DNA of 64,000 nt from the NCBI GenBank assembly GCA_026874595.1, contig CM049308.1, positions 24,518,367 through 24,582,366 on the forward strand, read 5' to 3'. Shown piece after piece: positions 50,560-61,609 of this stretch (position 1 is the first letter of the stretch; each line of letters opens with the position of its first letter). Source of the DNA: Sipunculus nudus (Eukaryota > Annelida > Sipuncula > Golfingiida > Sipunculidae). The notes beneath the pieces were generated by a model. The model was not told the DNA's origin, ran no database searches, and was given only the letters and a program-made list of their open reading frames with translations. The translations under genes and the position numbers were made by a program.

Positions 50560-51150
50560 TAGAAAATCACGGACTGAAGTCTGTTTGCCATATATGATTT
50601 TGAGCAAGTCTGTATTTCAATAGGTCAGAAGCCCTCATAGGCAGCAATGATCTCTGTGAGTTTGAGAAAGATCAAGCATATTGTTGCGAAAGAGAATCAA
50701 CGATAGTGCCCTGGTGGCCATATTGGAATTTCGACAGGTCTCCAATCATCTCTGTGTAAATGAGATAGATCTTGTTGAGATATCCCGCTTAAAAGAATAT
50801 CCCTGCTTTGGAAGCCATATTGGAATTCTGACAGGTCTGTTATTAGAATGGGATTAATCCCTGAGAAAATGATAAATTTCAAGCATGTTCTTGTTGAGAT
50901 ATCCGGTGCGAAAGAAAATCACCAATTATGATCTGTTGGCCATATTGGAATTCCGACAAGTCTGTAATTCAATTGGTCTGAAGTTCCCGTATGTACCAAT
51001 CATCCCTGTGAAATTGGGAAAGCTGAAGTATGTTGTTGTTGTTATTGAGTTATCACGTGCGAAAGAAAATCAGCGATTGGGCTGTGGTTGCCATATTGGA
51101 ATTCTGACAGGTCTGTAATTTAATAGGTCAAGAGCCCTCATATGAACAAG
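50560..51150. repeat. Tandem repeat with 'gccatattggaatt' units, about 4 copies
   Basis: The words 'gcgaaagaaaatca', 'gccatattggaatt', 'cgacaggtctgtaatt' and 'aataggtcagaagccctcat' recur in order. Conserved 'gccatattggaatt' starts lie near 50,717, 50,815, 50,939 and 51,091. Confidence 0.85.
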
Positions 51151-51564
51151 AAAAGTAGACAGGCAGAGTTCCGAAACATTTTCACTGAATAATTAACTTG
51201 CTCTTTAGTAGGCTGATTGACAACATAAATAGTTATAATTATATCCATGTAATAATTCATGCTGTCACCATTACCTTTATTTAGTTAATTATTCAGTTGA
51301 TGGTAAGCCTACGTTTGTTATAATTTACATAAAACATGTCTGCGATGTATACATGTTAAAAAAATTAAAAAGGCGTGCTAAAACGCGTTAGTTCTGCACA
51401 ATACTTGATAAATAAATTCATCCTGCTCCATTAATCTGGCCGCTTGTTAAACTGAATTAACTTCACACTTGAAAGTAAAGTTTGAGCATTAGCAAACTTC
51501 TGTATTCCATGTGCTGCAAAATAGAGGCCTTGATCGAACACTTTTAGATAACACATTAACTATC

Positions 51565-52086
51565 AATAAATTAAAGGGGCCCAATCACCTATAAAGCATG
51601 TTGAGTTAACAGAAAAATAGCTTCTTCCCTCTAAAATAAATCTGTACCTGCCAAAATATTGGCTTGAAAGCATTTGCTTATTTCTGTAAACGAGTGTTAA
51701 AACAGTGGACCTGGCGCGATCGCAGGTGTCAACATAAACACAGTGCCTACGGACGTGTGTAGCGCGGAGCCACAACACGTGTCAATCAGGATTTGCCCTG
51801 ACTGACTTGGCCAAAAATGTAATACTTGATCCCGCTAGCTGAAATACCGCAAACTGCCCCTCTTAATCGGACCACGGTCACGCGGCCTTGTTATGGTATA
51901 CAAACATACATGGACTGTGTTTACCAACACGCAGAGCCATAACAGATGTTGAACAGCCGTATGCGAGCGAATGAGACTGTGTGCTTGGATGGTTCTGCTG
52001 GGAACTGTTTGTAGAAAGCAAAACTGAACTATTAGTGTGAAAGAAAAGGCATAGAATTGCTCCTGATTATGCCCCTTTAATTTATT
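51565..52086. mobile_element. MITE with 16-bp perfect inverted ends
   Basis: 'aataaattaaaggggc' (51565-51580) is the exact reverse complement of 'gcccctttaatttatt' (52071-52086). If the target is read as TTAA, the element would begin AGGGGC, but the class is uncertain. The interior is non-coding. Another 'atgcccctttag' end lies near 63,702. Confidence 0.85.
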
Positions 52087-52800
52087 CATCGGTACTGCCA
52101 TAGTAATTGCATGATCCAAACCCTGAAATACCATGCATATTTCGTGGAACTATTTCTTAAATGAAAGCCAGTATACAATACTACAACTGTCAAATGTGGT
52201 ACTTTTATTACAATTTGAAAAATCTTTCCATTAGCAACCGCACTATACTGTGTACGAGTCTTTTTTAGGCTCACAAAGGGGGGGGGGGGGGCATAGGGGT
52301 AATGGTGTTTAGCTCAATTGTTGTATAATCAATTAAAATAATTGATATACTGCAACATTCAGATGAAATTGTTGGTATATGCTGCAGTATGCTAAAGTAA
52401 AATTTATTTAAGTGAAATACATATATGTAATGTCTGGTATATTGCAGTATATAGTGAATTTAAAGTCCACGCAGATACGGATGAAATTGTTTGTATACTG
52501 TGATATATCAAACGCAGACTCTAAATTATTGAATCAGTCAGGGAATATTTCTTGATAAATATAACAAATATTACAATCGAATAGACTGAAACAGTCGGCA
52601 AGCTAGAAGTGAGGCTCTACGGACAAGACCTAGGACTGGCATAAGCCTAAGACGCCTAGCCAAAGTTTTTAATGTAATCGTCCTCCTCGGCTAGTATTTG
52701 AGCAAATAGGATTACTATTCAGTTTCATTTATTTCAGGTCTAGATATCCAAACGTTATACTCAATCATTAAATTTTATACTGGTATAACTTGGAAGAAAA
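52087..52800. other. Intron of copy-A peptide gene, nothing else recognised
   Basis: Contains a G run (52279-52290) and 'tatactgcagtat'-type words, but no supported exon. Confidence 0.4.
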
Positions 52801-52814
52801 TGATGAATACGTAC

Positions 52815-52851
52815 CGGCAAGCAGCGCAGCAAGGACGATGACGAACTTCAT
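52815..52851 (-). CDS. Secreted 8-cysteine (WAP-like) peptide, copy A, exon 1 (signal peptide)
   Basis: ATG at 52851 reads MKFVIVLAALLA and then one base (G) before the strong donor 'gtacgtatt' (intron starts 52814). This phase-1 end matches the phase-1 entry of exon 2. Across the junction the protein continues Val-Ser-Leu-Ser-Gln-Asp-Ser-Cys, so the leader MKFVIVLAALLAVSLSQ is a typical short signal peptide, with likely cleavage before Asp18. The product would therefore be secreted. The Lys-2 plus hydrophobic core and the exact frame match support the start. A 6.3-kb repeat-filled intron separates this exon from exon 2. Expression data would settle the model. Confidence 0.75.
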
Positions 52852-52905
52852 GATGAAGAATCTCTTCTTGTTGTCTTCAGGCTACAAAACTTTAAAACAA
52901 GTTTT
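52852..52905 (-). other. Probable 5' UTR of the copy-A peptide gene
   Basis: Lies between the ATG and the expected start site about 30 bases below the TATA box. It holds no upstream ATG in good context. The start site is estimated, not seen. Confidence 0.45.
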
Positions 52906-52930
52906 TGAGTGTCCTGCTCAGCCGTCCCTC

Positions 52931-52941
52931 TTATATATATA
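52931..52941 (-). promoter_or_regulatory. TATA box of the copy-A peptide gene
   Basis: The minus strand reads 'ctatatatataag' about 80 bases upstream of the ATG, flanked by GC-richer sequence. That distance suits a TATA element with a start site near 52,900-52,910. Confidence 0.6.
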
Positions 52942-53569
52942 GCAAGGTCCACCCTGGGAAAACAACAGGTCTCTGGGAGAACAAGCATATGGTTCCCACA
53001 TTAATGCCAACATCATCTTAAAATAGAATGGCGAAGATTTTTGTTTAAACCTATTGATCGTTTGATCTAGAATAGTAACAAGGTATGGGAACTTCCAAAA
53101 AATGCGTTCTTCGGTACACTTAGCTTAAGGGATATATATAAAATATTTATTTATGTCAAATGCTTATAGCAAGGGTCTCTTGATAATTTCTTAACTGTTG
53201 TCGTGCAATTATTGTCAGTAATTAAGACATTATTTTAAATACTATTTTTTACAATCATTACGATTTTTTTATAATTGAATGTTTTTTTTATTTATTTAAA
53301 ATTTGCAAATATAGCAAACCCTGTTAAGTCCTTTTATGCAGCTGAACTTGTTTATAGAGCTGATCTCCCATTGTTCGCAAATTAAGGACACATATCTTTG
53401 GACCGGCTGTACATTTCCCGGGATATGATTGTCTTTGTAAATTTTCAGTGGTATCAGTTAACAAAGTATGTTAAACCACTGATACAAATACTTGATCATC
53501 CAGACACACAATCAGAGATATAAAATAAAGTAAGTCATTCCATCAGGTTCTTTAATACTTTTATGGGAA

Positions 53570-53905
53570 CTAGAAATCTGCATTCTACTGAATGCAAGCC
53601 TCCGCCATGTGGGGTTCCAGATTGTGGGATGCTCCCCAACCCGTGTTTGCATTCAATTATTTGCCCAGGAGCCCAGGTTCCTTCGTGCATAAGTAACTGT
53701 ACATTTGTGAATATTCATTGATGACGTCCCGGAATCCGGATCATGTGTCGGATCCACACCAAAGTCAAACTGGTCTCTTCATTGGTGCATCCCCGAAATA
53801 CCCTGCAAATTTCAAGAGATTCCGTTAATGTTTGATAAGTTATGATGTGAACAAACACGTACACACAAACACACAGACACATGAACTGGGATGAACGCAT
53901 ACTCT
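53570..53905 (-). repeat. Dispersed repeats D (inverted) and E at the copy-A/copy-B boundary
   Basis: 53,573-53,640 is the reverse complement of the family D core. 53,680-53,825 is family E ('aagtaactgtacatttgtga', 'ccggatcatgtgtcggatcc'). The same family E block closes copy B at 63,270-63,375. Confidence 0.7.
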
Positions 53906-54212
53906 CATGGAGGAAGAAAATTGGGAAATCTTAATATCAAGTCTTTTTATCGTAAATGCAAGGGATGGATACCCTTCATAATCTCTCAGTGAACTATCCA
54001 TATCAAATATCTAACTACAGCAGCCGCTCTACATGAGGGGTGTTAAACTGTTTAGGGGTCCGCCAATATTGCTAACGGGCAAGTTAGGATTCCTTAGAAT
54101 GCAGATTTCTATTTTTTCATGAAATCATTCCTTTGCTTTTCGACGTTTGACGTTACGTGCATGGAAAAACATGTACGACCGGTAGGCTGCAGTATAAGGG
54201 ACTTTTCGTCTG

Positions 54213-54316
54213 TGCTGGTTGGATTTTTATTCGTGAAGTTTAAATTTCGCGATAGTATACTTTTCGCGAACATAATGAATTTAAAACCCTAACGTTTAAA
54301 AATACAACGGCAGTAT
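54213..54316. mobile_element. Short TTCGCGA-type MITE, copy B
   Basis: Counterpart of 37,655-37,757 with the same internal order of words. Confidence 0.65.
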
Positions 54317-55660
54317 TTTTTTACATAGGTCATACAATATACCCTTCACACATTTTGTAAATTATCACGTCAAAAAAAATGTGTACAATTTATACAAATC
54401 ACATTTCACTGATATTATTTAAATTATAATTAAAAAATGCTATACTTGTGCACTACAGCTACAATATATAATATAAAGAATAAATGTATTTCAGTGGTTT
54501 ATACGGATGACAAATATTTTCCCCATTTATTAATTTTAATACTAAAAATACAAATTTACCGCCTGTATAAATTTTGTTCCTTATTTTGTCCCATTTTTTA
54601 ACCTGTGCAGTAATCTGACATTTTACATTTGTTCATTTTATATACTGATATTAAATTATTTGTGTTCTGATTATATATAGTAAACAAACATTTTAAATGT
54701 AAGGAGCACCTGATTTATTATTAAAGGTAATTCTTTATTGGAAACCATCTGAGCATTAGTTTGTTCAAGGTTAAAGGGGATATGACTGCTCCATTTGATT
54801 TCATCCAATCTATACATTTCTATATTATTTTGTGTCTGAAAATTCACAAGAACATAGGTCCTTTGTCTCTTTGATTATATAGAGTGTTGCGCCTAAAGCC
54901 GTCTCTCGACTATTGATTGGTGTTCCTCGCTTGGGTCTCCCCCTGTAGGCTGGACGTCAGGGCTACCCCTGTCATTAATGTCTTCGTTGTGCCAAGCAAA
55001 CGGGTTTTGACAGGGCCCTTTGTCTTGTATTATCGATTACATTAGAATAAAACGCGCGGGCAGTATCCCATAAGTGGTCAAGTGACTTGTACTGCCCTGT
55101 AAAAAGGAATAAATTATTGGTCCCAGTCGTACTTTTTTTTCTCTGATAAATCCATCATATTTCACATCCTCACCTCGTTATAAATTTAGTCACCTGGAAT
55201 TTCGGCTTTTATGGATCTCCGTTCAAGAAAAACTCAGACTTCCAGATAAACGCAAGTGGGTTGATTATTCAAGTACATTCATGCTATCTGATAAGTATAA
55301 AGTTAGAGATATGAACAATACGTTATACTTAGACAAATACCCTTTTCCTGTAACGCATTCATTAAGCTTCAACGATGATAGAAAAGTGGAAACCAATATA
55401 CTTTACAGTTTAATATACGCGTGCCCAACCGAGCATTCTGGGTAAAATCATAGCACTATCCTACTATAATTTGAGGATTTGGTCGCAAATAAAGTGTTTT
55501 TCCGCAATAAAATTTGCCGATATACTTCCCCCTTGGTATGTACGTCGTGACTGAATACAGGCCTAACTAACATAACAGACTGGCAAATAATAAATTTACA
55601 AAGTAAGAATGAGGCTGGGGTTTATTGACTCGGCACTGCAAAGTCATAATAGCACAAGGG

Positions 55661-55880
55661 AAGCCAGTATAGAATCCGGCCTACATGGACGAGGTTATGG
55701 GTGTATACGGACGGACGTAATGATGTTTAGAATTCATGTAATGGAGAAGTAAGAGGCATGTCGATGTCATATCATCAGGCATGTCATGGCTTATTTGATT
55801 ACTACTAATATGAGACGGTACAGTCAGTTTAGACCCATCTTGGAAATGAAGACCGGATTCTTTTCTCGGGTCGCACAAGG
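55661..55880. mobile_element. Palindromic MITE relative of 38,291, in opposite orientation
   Basis: Has 'tatagaatccggcctacatg' at 55669-55688 followed by 'gacgaggttat', which is the reverse complement of the other end of the copy-A element. The far end 'accggattcttttctcgg' is degenerate. It sits in a copy-B-only stretch. Confidence 0.65.
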
Positions 55881-56049
55881 TACCAGGTAGCTTGAGGGTT
55901 TCCAAGTTAAAATAATTTTTCGTATTTTTGTGTATTTTTCATTATTCGTTCTAAACGTCTTTCCCTGCAAGAGTTTACCGGAAAGGCTTTATTACAATCC
56001 CTGTGTATAAATGTGTGTGTTTTATGGTTAGGGTGTCTGCGTGTATTTG

Positions 56050-56816
56050 TATAACCGAACTTAAGTGGACACGATATTGACTGCACACGAAACGCCCGAA
56101 GACTTTTTTTTTCTGTGAGGAATAACACATGGGTCCTCGCAAACGAAAAGCTGTAAAAGCATTATTAAAGCATTAGAAAAGCTGGGAAAATTATTGGGAA
56201 GTTTCTTGCAAGTCATCAGAAAGAGCGTTTTGTTGACATGTGTGTAACAGCGCCATCTATTGAGAGCTTTGCAAGATGCTTAGATAAACGTGTGCGTGTA
56301 AGCCAGTTCCTCGATAATATGTGAAAACTGGTCATTCAACCTGTTTAGCGGTATCAGATATTATTTTGATCGTGAGAAGTTAGAATAAGAACCTTATATT
56401 ACCATGGATTTCAGGGGTAAACAGGAAACAAAAAAAAATATATTTTCTTATCTACATGATCGGTATACCCTTTGATCTGTCAAGAAAAACTGTAAGCAGC
56501 TTGTTCTAAAGTTTATAATGGACACAAAACGTTTTACATTGTAAAATAAATAATCATTCCATCCATTGAAAATATATGTTAATATATGCTTATCGTTTGT
56601 ATTATGTGCTTTCCGCTTATTGTATCGAGATAGCATGTTGCATCATTATATTGTTACATTATTAATTGATTTCTTTTTAATCGTATTGCTTGTGTCTTGT
56701 TTCATTTTGGTAAAGATTACGAATTTACATAGAATTACAACATTAATCTAAACATATTATATCTTCACATACTTTATGTACTTTTATTTGTACCGTGATG
56801 TCTTATATAATGTTGT

Positions 56817-56866
<50 letters not shown>

Positions 56867-57530
56867 ACAGGAAAGCATGTACATTAGCCTGATTGGCTAC
56901 GTTTGAAATCATGTTAAAATAAATATGATTAAACCAAGTGTGCTTGATAAGCTGAATGGTAGGTGCTCGCTATGACACGAAGACATGACATAAACTGAAT
57001 GTCCTCGCAGATTGTCCTCGCAAGTTATGCATTAAGCCAACGCATCGTTCTCAAGTCTAACCAGCCTTCTTCTTTAAAATAAGTATGCGAGGATACATGC
57101 GTACCCTAAGTGTTTAGGATCTAAATAGCCCTTCTTGCTAACTCTTGAAAAACGGTTTGTCCTCTGAAGTATAGTTTGAAAGTACGGTCCTCTCTTGTAC
57201 GCATATACGCGTATGTTTGTGTGTGGAGGGGGGGGGGGGGGGTAGCTGCGTATGCATGTATGTGTGTGTAGACTCTTTCCACGGTCGTCCCCTGAGTTCG
57301 GGTCCGGTGAGGCAGTATCTCTGGTTTTGTTAATTGAAACACGATACCTACCAGAGACCCCGATTAGAACATCCCTTAATTTTTAAGGATACGATGGATT
57401 TGTTTTAATTATTTTTGGTTTTATTATAGGAGATGTAACATTGATTAGAGATTATCTGTATGTGTCAATCAAACGGACCCAAACACTCAGGGGCAGCTTC
57501 CGTCGCCAGTCGTTGATGGAATATACATGT
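56050..57530. other. Copy-B-only insertion, no gene recognised
   Basis: Absent from the aligned place in copy A (about 40,480). It contains an (AT)n tract (56820-56865) and a G run (57228-57242), but no transposase or inverted ends that I could see. Confidence 0.5.
56820..56865. repeat. (AT)n microsatellite
   Basis: AT dinucleotide run seen directly. Confidence 0.95.
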
Positions 57531-57689
57531 GTATTCTCGTATAATCCGCATTTCTTAAAGATAGTGAGAAACGTAATAATAATGGAATTAATACACTGGC
57601 GGTCAGTGTTTGCGGTAATGTAGATATAAGTTGGTACCCATTTTAGATAATGCCAATATATCCTTGTTTTTCCCCATTCTAAATTATAT

Positions 57690-58060
57690 GTGTTACCCGC
57701 TTTCGTGGAACGGGGGACATTGATTTGGGTCTGTCTGTTTGTCTGTCTTTCCCTCTGTCTGTCCGTCCATCAGGTTTTCGTTTCCGTCCGATAACTTTCC
57801 TAAATATTATCAGATTTCATACAAATTTGGGTCAGTAATTGCTTCTACGCATACCATGTTCAAGATTGGTTTTGTGGTGTCTGTCTGAAAATTTATTATC
57901 GCCAGCTCCAAAACAAACAAAAATTTTGTTTTGTTTCCAATTCACAATAAAAATTATGACGTGGAAACATCTTCAAAGGACAAAGAAAACTAAAACACAG
58001 GCACTATGACGTGTAGAGACATCTTCAGGGGAAAATAAAAACGAATACATTGAGAAGGCA
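57690..58060. repeat. Dispersed 'gggggacatt' element with TCTG run, copy B
   Basis: Counterpart of 40,651-41,060. The hairpin is eroded here ('gttacccgc'). Confidence 0.6.
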
Positions 58061-58539
58061 AGCATGAATATCATAGAAGCTGAAATAAAATGTGGCGAAA
58101 GCAGGGAGAGACATAAATTCCACGAGTTGGTTGTTTAACATAATGCAATATTTGACTGATACGCCTGAATGACAACGGTTGTCACCTTCTTCACTACAAC
58201 CATATATAATTACTAATTCTGAGATATCCTGCATCGTTACATTAAACGTCTTTAACCATTCCATCATAATATAATATATAGTTTTTCACATTATGACATT
58301 AACAGAATAGGTGATTAACCGTTTCTCATTTGGTAAAACAGTCTAATTGCACCACTGATAGCTTTAGTTTTCCGCATAGCTTTATGACTCATGGGTCCAT
58401 TGTTGTAGATTTACCACTAGTATTTGCTCGAATATCATTTAAGGTATGGCAATCAGGCTAACATAATTCAAATACAAATTCTTTCCGGTCACCCTACCCT
58501 TAGCTAAAAGTATAACCAAATGATATTGCCAAGGCGAGA

Positions 58540-58620
58540 ATCTACCTGCGGAGGCAGTTGGTGGCGATCGAACCCGTAACGTCAGAGACTAAATCAGGCG
58601 CTGTCCCTTCCCTGACCAAG
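58540..58620 (-). repeat. Possible tRNA-related SINE head, copy B
   Basis: The minus strand contains 'gggttcgatcgcc', a good B-box match (58563-58575), with 'acagcgcctgatttag' upstream as a weak A box. Aligned to 41,515-41,605. Confidence 0.4.
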
Positions 58621-59169
58621 ATGTCAAATCATAGTTACACACATCGGTATCAGACGCGTATGTGTACTTAAAATATTATAGTTTTAAAACAGGAGATAGT
58701 AGCCTTTTTGCCAAACTGTTCTACCAGCCTGCGTATGTATAACATACACAAACGCCAGCACGAACGAACGCCGAGATATATTTATAGAGGAAAGTAGATC
58801 CCAAAACGTGTGAATATTCCAGCAGTACACTTACCTATTATGCCCCACCCTGTGATATTATATATAAATATAAAGAATATAAATAGATTATCGATTCCTT
58901 CGCAGATACTCTGAGGTACACTCCCCTAAAGTTCCCGACCTGCAAAATATGTGGGGACAAGTTCGTGTGAACATTACACGTGTTTATTATATCGAGTTAA
59001 ATAACCCATATATGCAACAATTAAGAAGTTTTTATCATAGGTGACGTAACAACTCTTTTCAGTTATCATTTAACATTTGTCTCAATCATTGAAAGATTTC
59101 TCTTTGATACGTGAAATTCTTCTATTAATCTATTGATCAACTCTCGTTATTGTATTTGACAGTCACAAT

Positions 59170-59512
59170 ATAATATGTCAGTCTTGTGTTTTAGACTCGG
59201 GTATGAATAATCCTGACTATACTCGAGAAGTAGTTCAATCAAAATTGGAAACCAACAACTATGTTTACATTCGGTCTAAATGAAACATTTCTGCTCAGAT
59301 GAGTTCATTCAAGCATTTCATTGTGGTAATTGTGAAGAATAATATATTTGTAACCATGTCAACAAAGCATGCATTGAACGTGCTCTTTTTTTTTTCTTTC
59401 TGGCAACTCTAGATAATCAAAGGTGCCCATTCATCTACCTATTGAAAAAGAATTGATTTAATTTCTGGCTTTCACTCTGTATATATTAGGGGGTTATTCT
59501 GGTTATGAAAAG
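59170..59512. other. Copy-B segment at the site of the 3.4-kb copy-A segment
   Basis: About 340 bases replacing 42,150-45,520. No similarity to the copy-A segment and no gene recognised. Confidence 0.5.
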
Positions 59513-60254
59513 TTCTTGAACAGCGCCCCCAGGTCCACGCAAAATGGAAATGCGAGGCCGATTCTGGGCAGTGTGAACAGCGCCGTATAAGACGCGGTTG
59601 ACCAGGCCTGAAGAACAACCGTATTTTTAACCGTCCTACACATATAAGAAAGTGCTGAATGTATTCACTTTGATGATCAGCGATAATTTTATATAGGATA
59701 CTGACTTTGCAATTATAATGGATATAACTATAACTTATACAAGCAACTGGCCAGATAGTGAGGTTTTGTTATAATTGTGGCTATGGTTGGATGTAAAAAG
59801 CGGCCATGAAGGTCAACCACTCTTTTGCGTAAACGCATAACTTCAGTTCCTTTGATAATGATTATACTTCGACAATTATCACAGCCCTCATACATGTAAC
59901 GAAATCAACAATAATCATATTGGTAATAATTTTTATTTGGTCCCCTTCCAGAATGACTGCATGGTTCTCTTAGATCCAGCTGATAACCTGAAATATCAAT
60001 TAAAGTGTTAAATTTAACACTGATATATCTTTAAAAAGATAAGAATATGTGCTACATCTGTATAGCACAAAAATATCGATGTTGGCATTAAAGTTCCGTT
60101 TATATACATTTATACATTCCATATTATTTTTAAATTGCTAAGCAGCAAGGAACATGTTTCGTCTATCGATCCCTATGAATATTCATAATTCCATATGCAT
60201 GCACTGACCCTGTGCATAATCCAATGCTGACCGCTTACCTAAGGTAGGGCTGTC

Positions 60255-60430
60255 TCACGGCTGTGTACACTCCTCTGGGGCCGTTCCGTTTTGATAACAG
60301 CAAAACTCGCCTTCAGGGCAGCCGTTGTCACCTGGGTTCGGACAAGCTGAATGTGGATGACAAGCCGGACCTTCTGGTGTCTGACACGCACCCCCCATAT
60401 CTGGTCCGCATGAATCCTGTGAGAGGCTCA
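60255..60430 (-). CDS. Secreted 8-cysteine (WAP-like) peptide, copy B, exon 2
   Basis: Paralogue of the exon at 46,328-46,503: same acceptor position ('ataattgcag'), same phase, same 176-base coding length, stop at 60255-60257 and the same downstream donor (exon end 60239). All eight cysteines and all spacings are kept. The asparagine of the sequon is kept, but the sequon reads NGT. Eight codons differ in amino acid and seven differ only silently. Six of the eight replacements fall between Cys2 and Cys4. No signal-peptide exon was found in copy B, so this is either a fragment, a pseudogene with a clean exon, or a gene whose first exon lies elsewhere. Confidence 0.6.
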
Positions 60431-61000
60431 CTGCAATTATACACATGAATTCTGTGAGAGACTGACTGCCATTATACGTATCGATTCTATGACAGAGTCA
60501 TTTCAAGTATACGAATGAATTTCGGGAGTGTCTCCGAATAAGCACACTAATGACTGCAATTATACGCATGAATCCTGTGACAGGCTGACTGCGATGATAC
60601 ACAAGAATTCTGTGAGAGGCTGACTGCAAATATACACAAGAATTCTGTGAAATCTGACTGTAATGATACACAAGAATTCTGTAAGAGGCTGACTGCATTC
60701 ATGTGCATGAATTCTGTGTGAAGCTAACTGTAATTACACGCATGAATTCCATGAGAGGCTCACTGCAATTATACACAATAATTCTGTGATTTGCTATCTT
60801 GAATTATACGCATGAATTCCGTGAGAGGTTCAATGCAATTTTACGCAGGAATTTTATGAGAGGCTAACTGCAATTACACACAGGAATTCTGCGAGAGGCT
60901 CGCTGCAATTATACGCATGGATTCTGTGAGAGGGTCATTACAAGTTTACGAATGATTCTGGGAAACGCTCCTACAAGTACATTTGTGAATTCTCTGCAAA
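60431..61000 (-). repeat. Acceptor-derived minisatellite, about 16 units of 35 bp
   Basis: Each unit contains 'gaattctgtgagaggctgac' plus 'tgcaattatacgca' on the plus strand. In the sense of the gene this is a short pyrimidine-poor tract, TTGCAG, then the first bases of exon 2. Many units retain the AG followed by 'tgagcctctcacag'. The unit next to exon 2 is the genuine exon boundary. Confidence 0.9.
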
Positions 61001-61609
61001 TACTAATTTAAATTTAATTACATATCATCATTCCCTAAATTTTTTTACAATATTGTTTCAAAATCATTGTAATGAGCCATCGAACAAAAAGATAATTTAG
61101 GAAAATGTGGATACGATATAGTAATTAAAGGGTCTGCTAGCTCTCAATGGCTGCCCCCATTGTTTATTAAATATCCCCATCATCTGGTTTTTTTTTCAAA
61201 ATTGAAACATCTTCTTAAATCAATTTTTATAACTACAATCACATAATCAACCATGTCCGTTAAATTTTGTAATCCTAGTGAAATAGTCCCTTAGATGAAT
61301 GGTAAACATTTTGCACCATATCTGCAAAGGCGTAAAATAATAAAATATCTTGATCAGCGAAATTCATAGTCCTGTGGAAGCATCATTAAAAAAAAATCCA
61401 TCAAATTTAATGTTAATCCATTCTGCTTGCTCCAAGGAATCCATGCATATGGTTAAATGTTAGGTTTAACTTACATCTTATTTAAGGAACAGAATTATTT
61501 AAAATTATGACAATCAGTCTACATCTTAAAAGGTATTAGACCCACTCGTTGCATGCAGTCAAAGTATATTTACAAATAAATGAATGCCCCTTTTAACAAT
61601 CTGATCTTA

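Noticed and set aside
60498-60698. Minus-strand frame with repeated 'RILVYH' words
   Set aside because: It is a product of the acceptor-derived minisatellite. The 35-bp unit is not a multiple of three and no start or signal is present.
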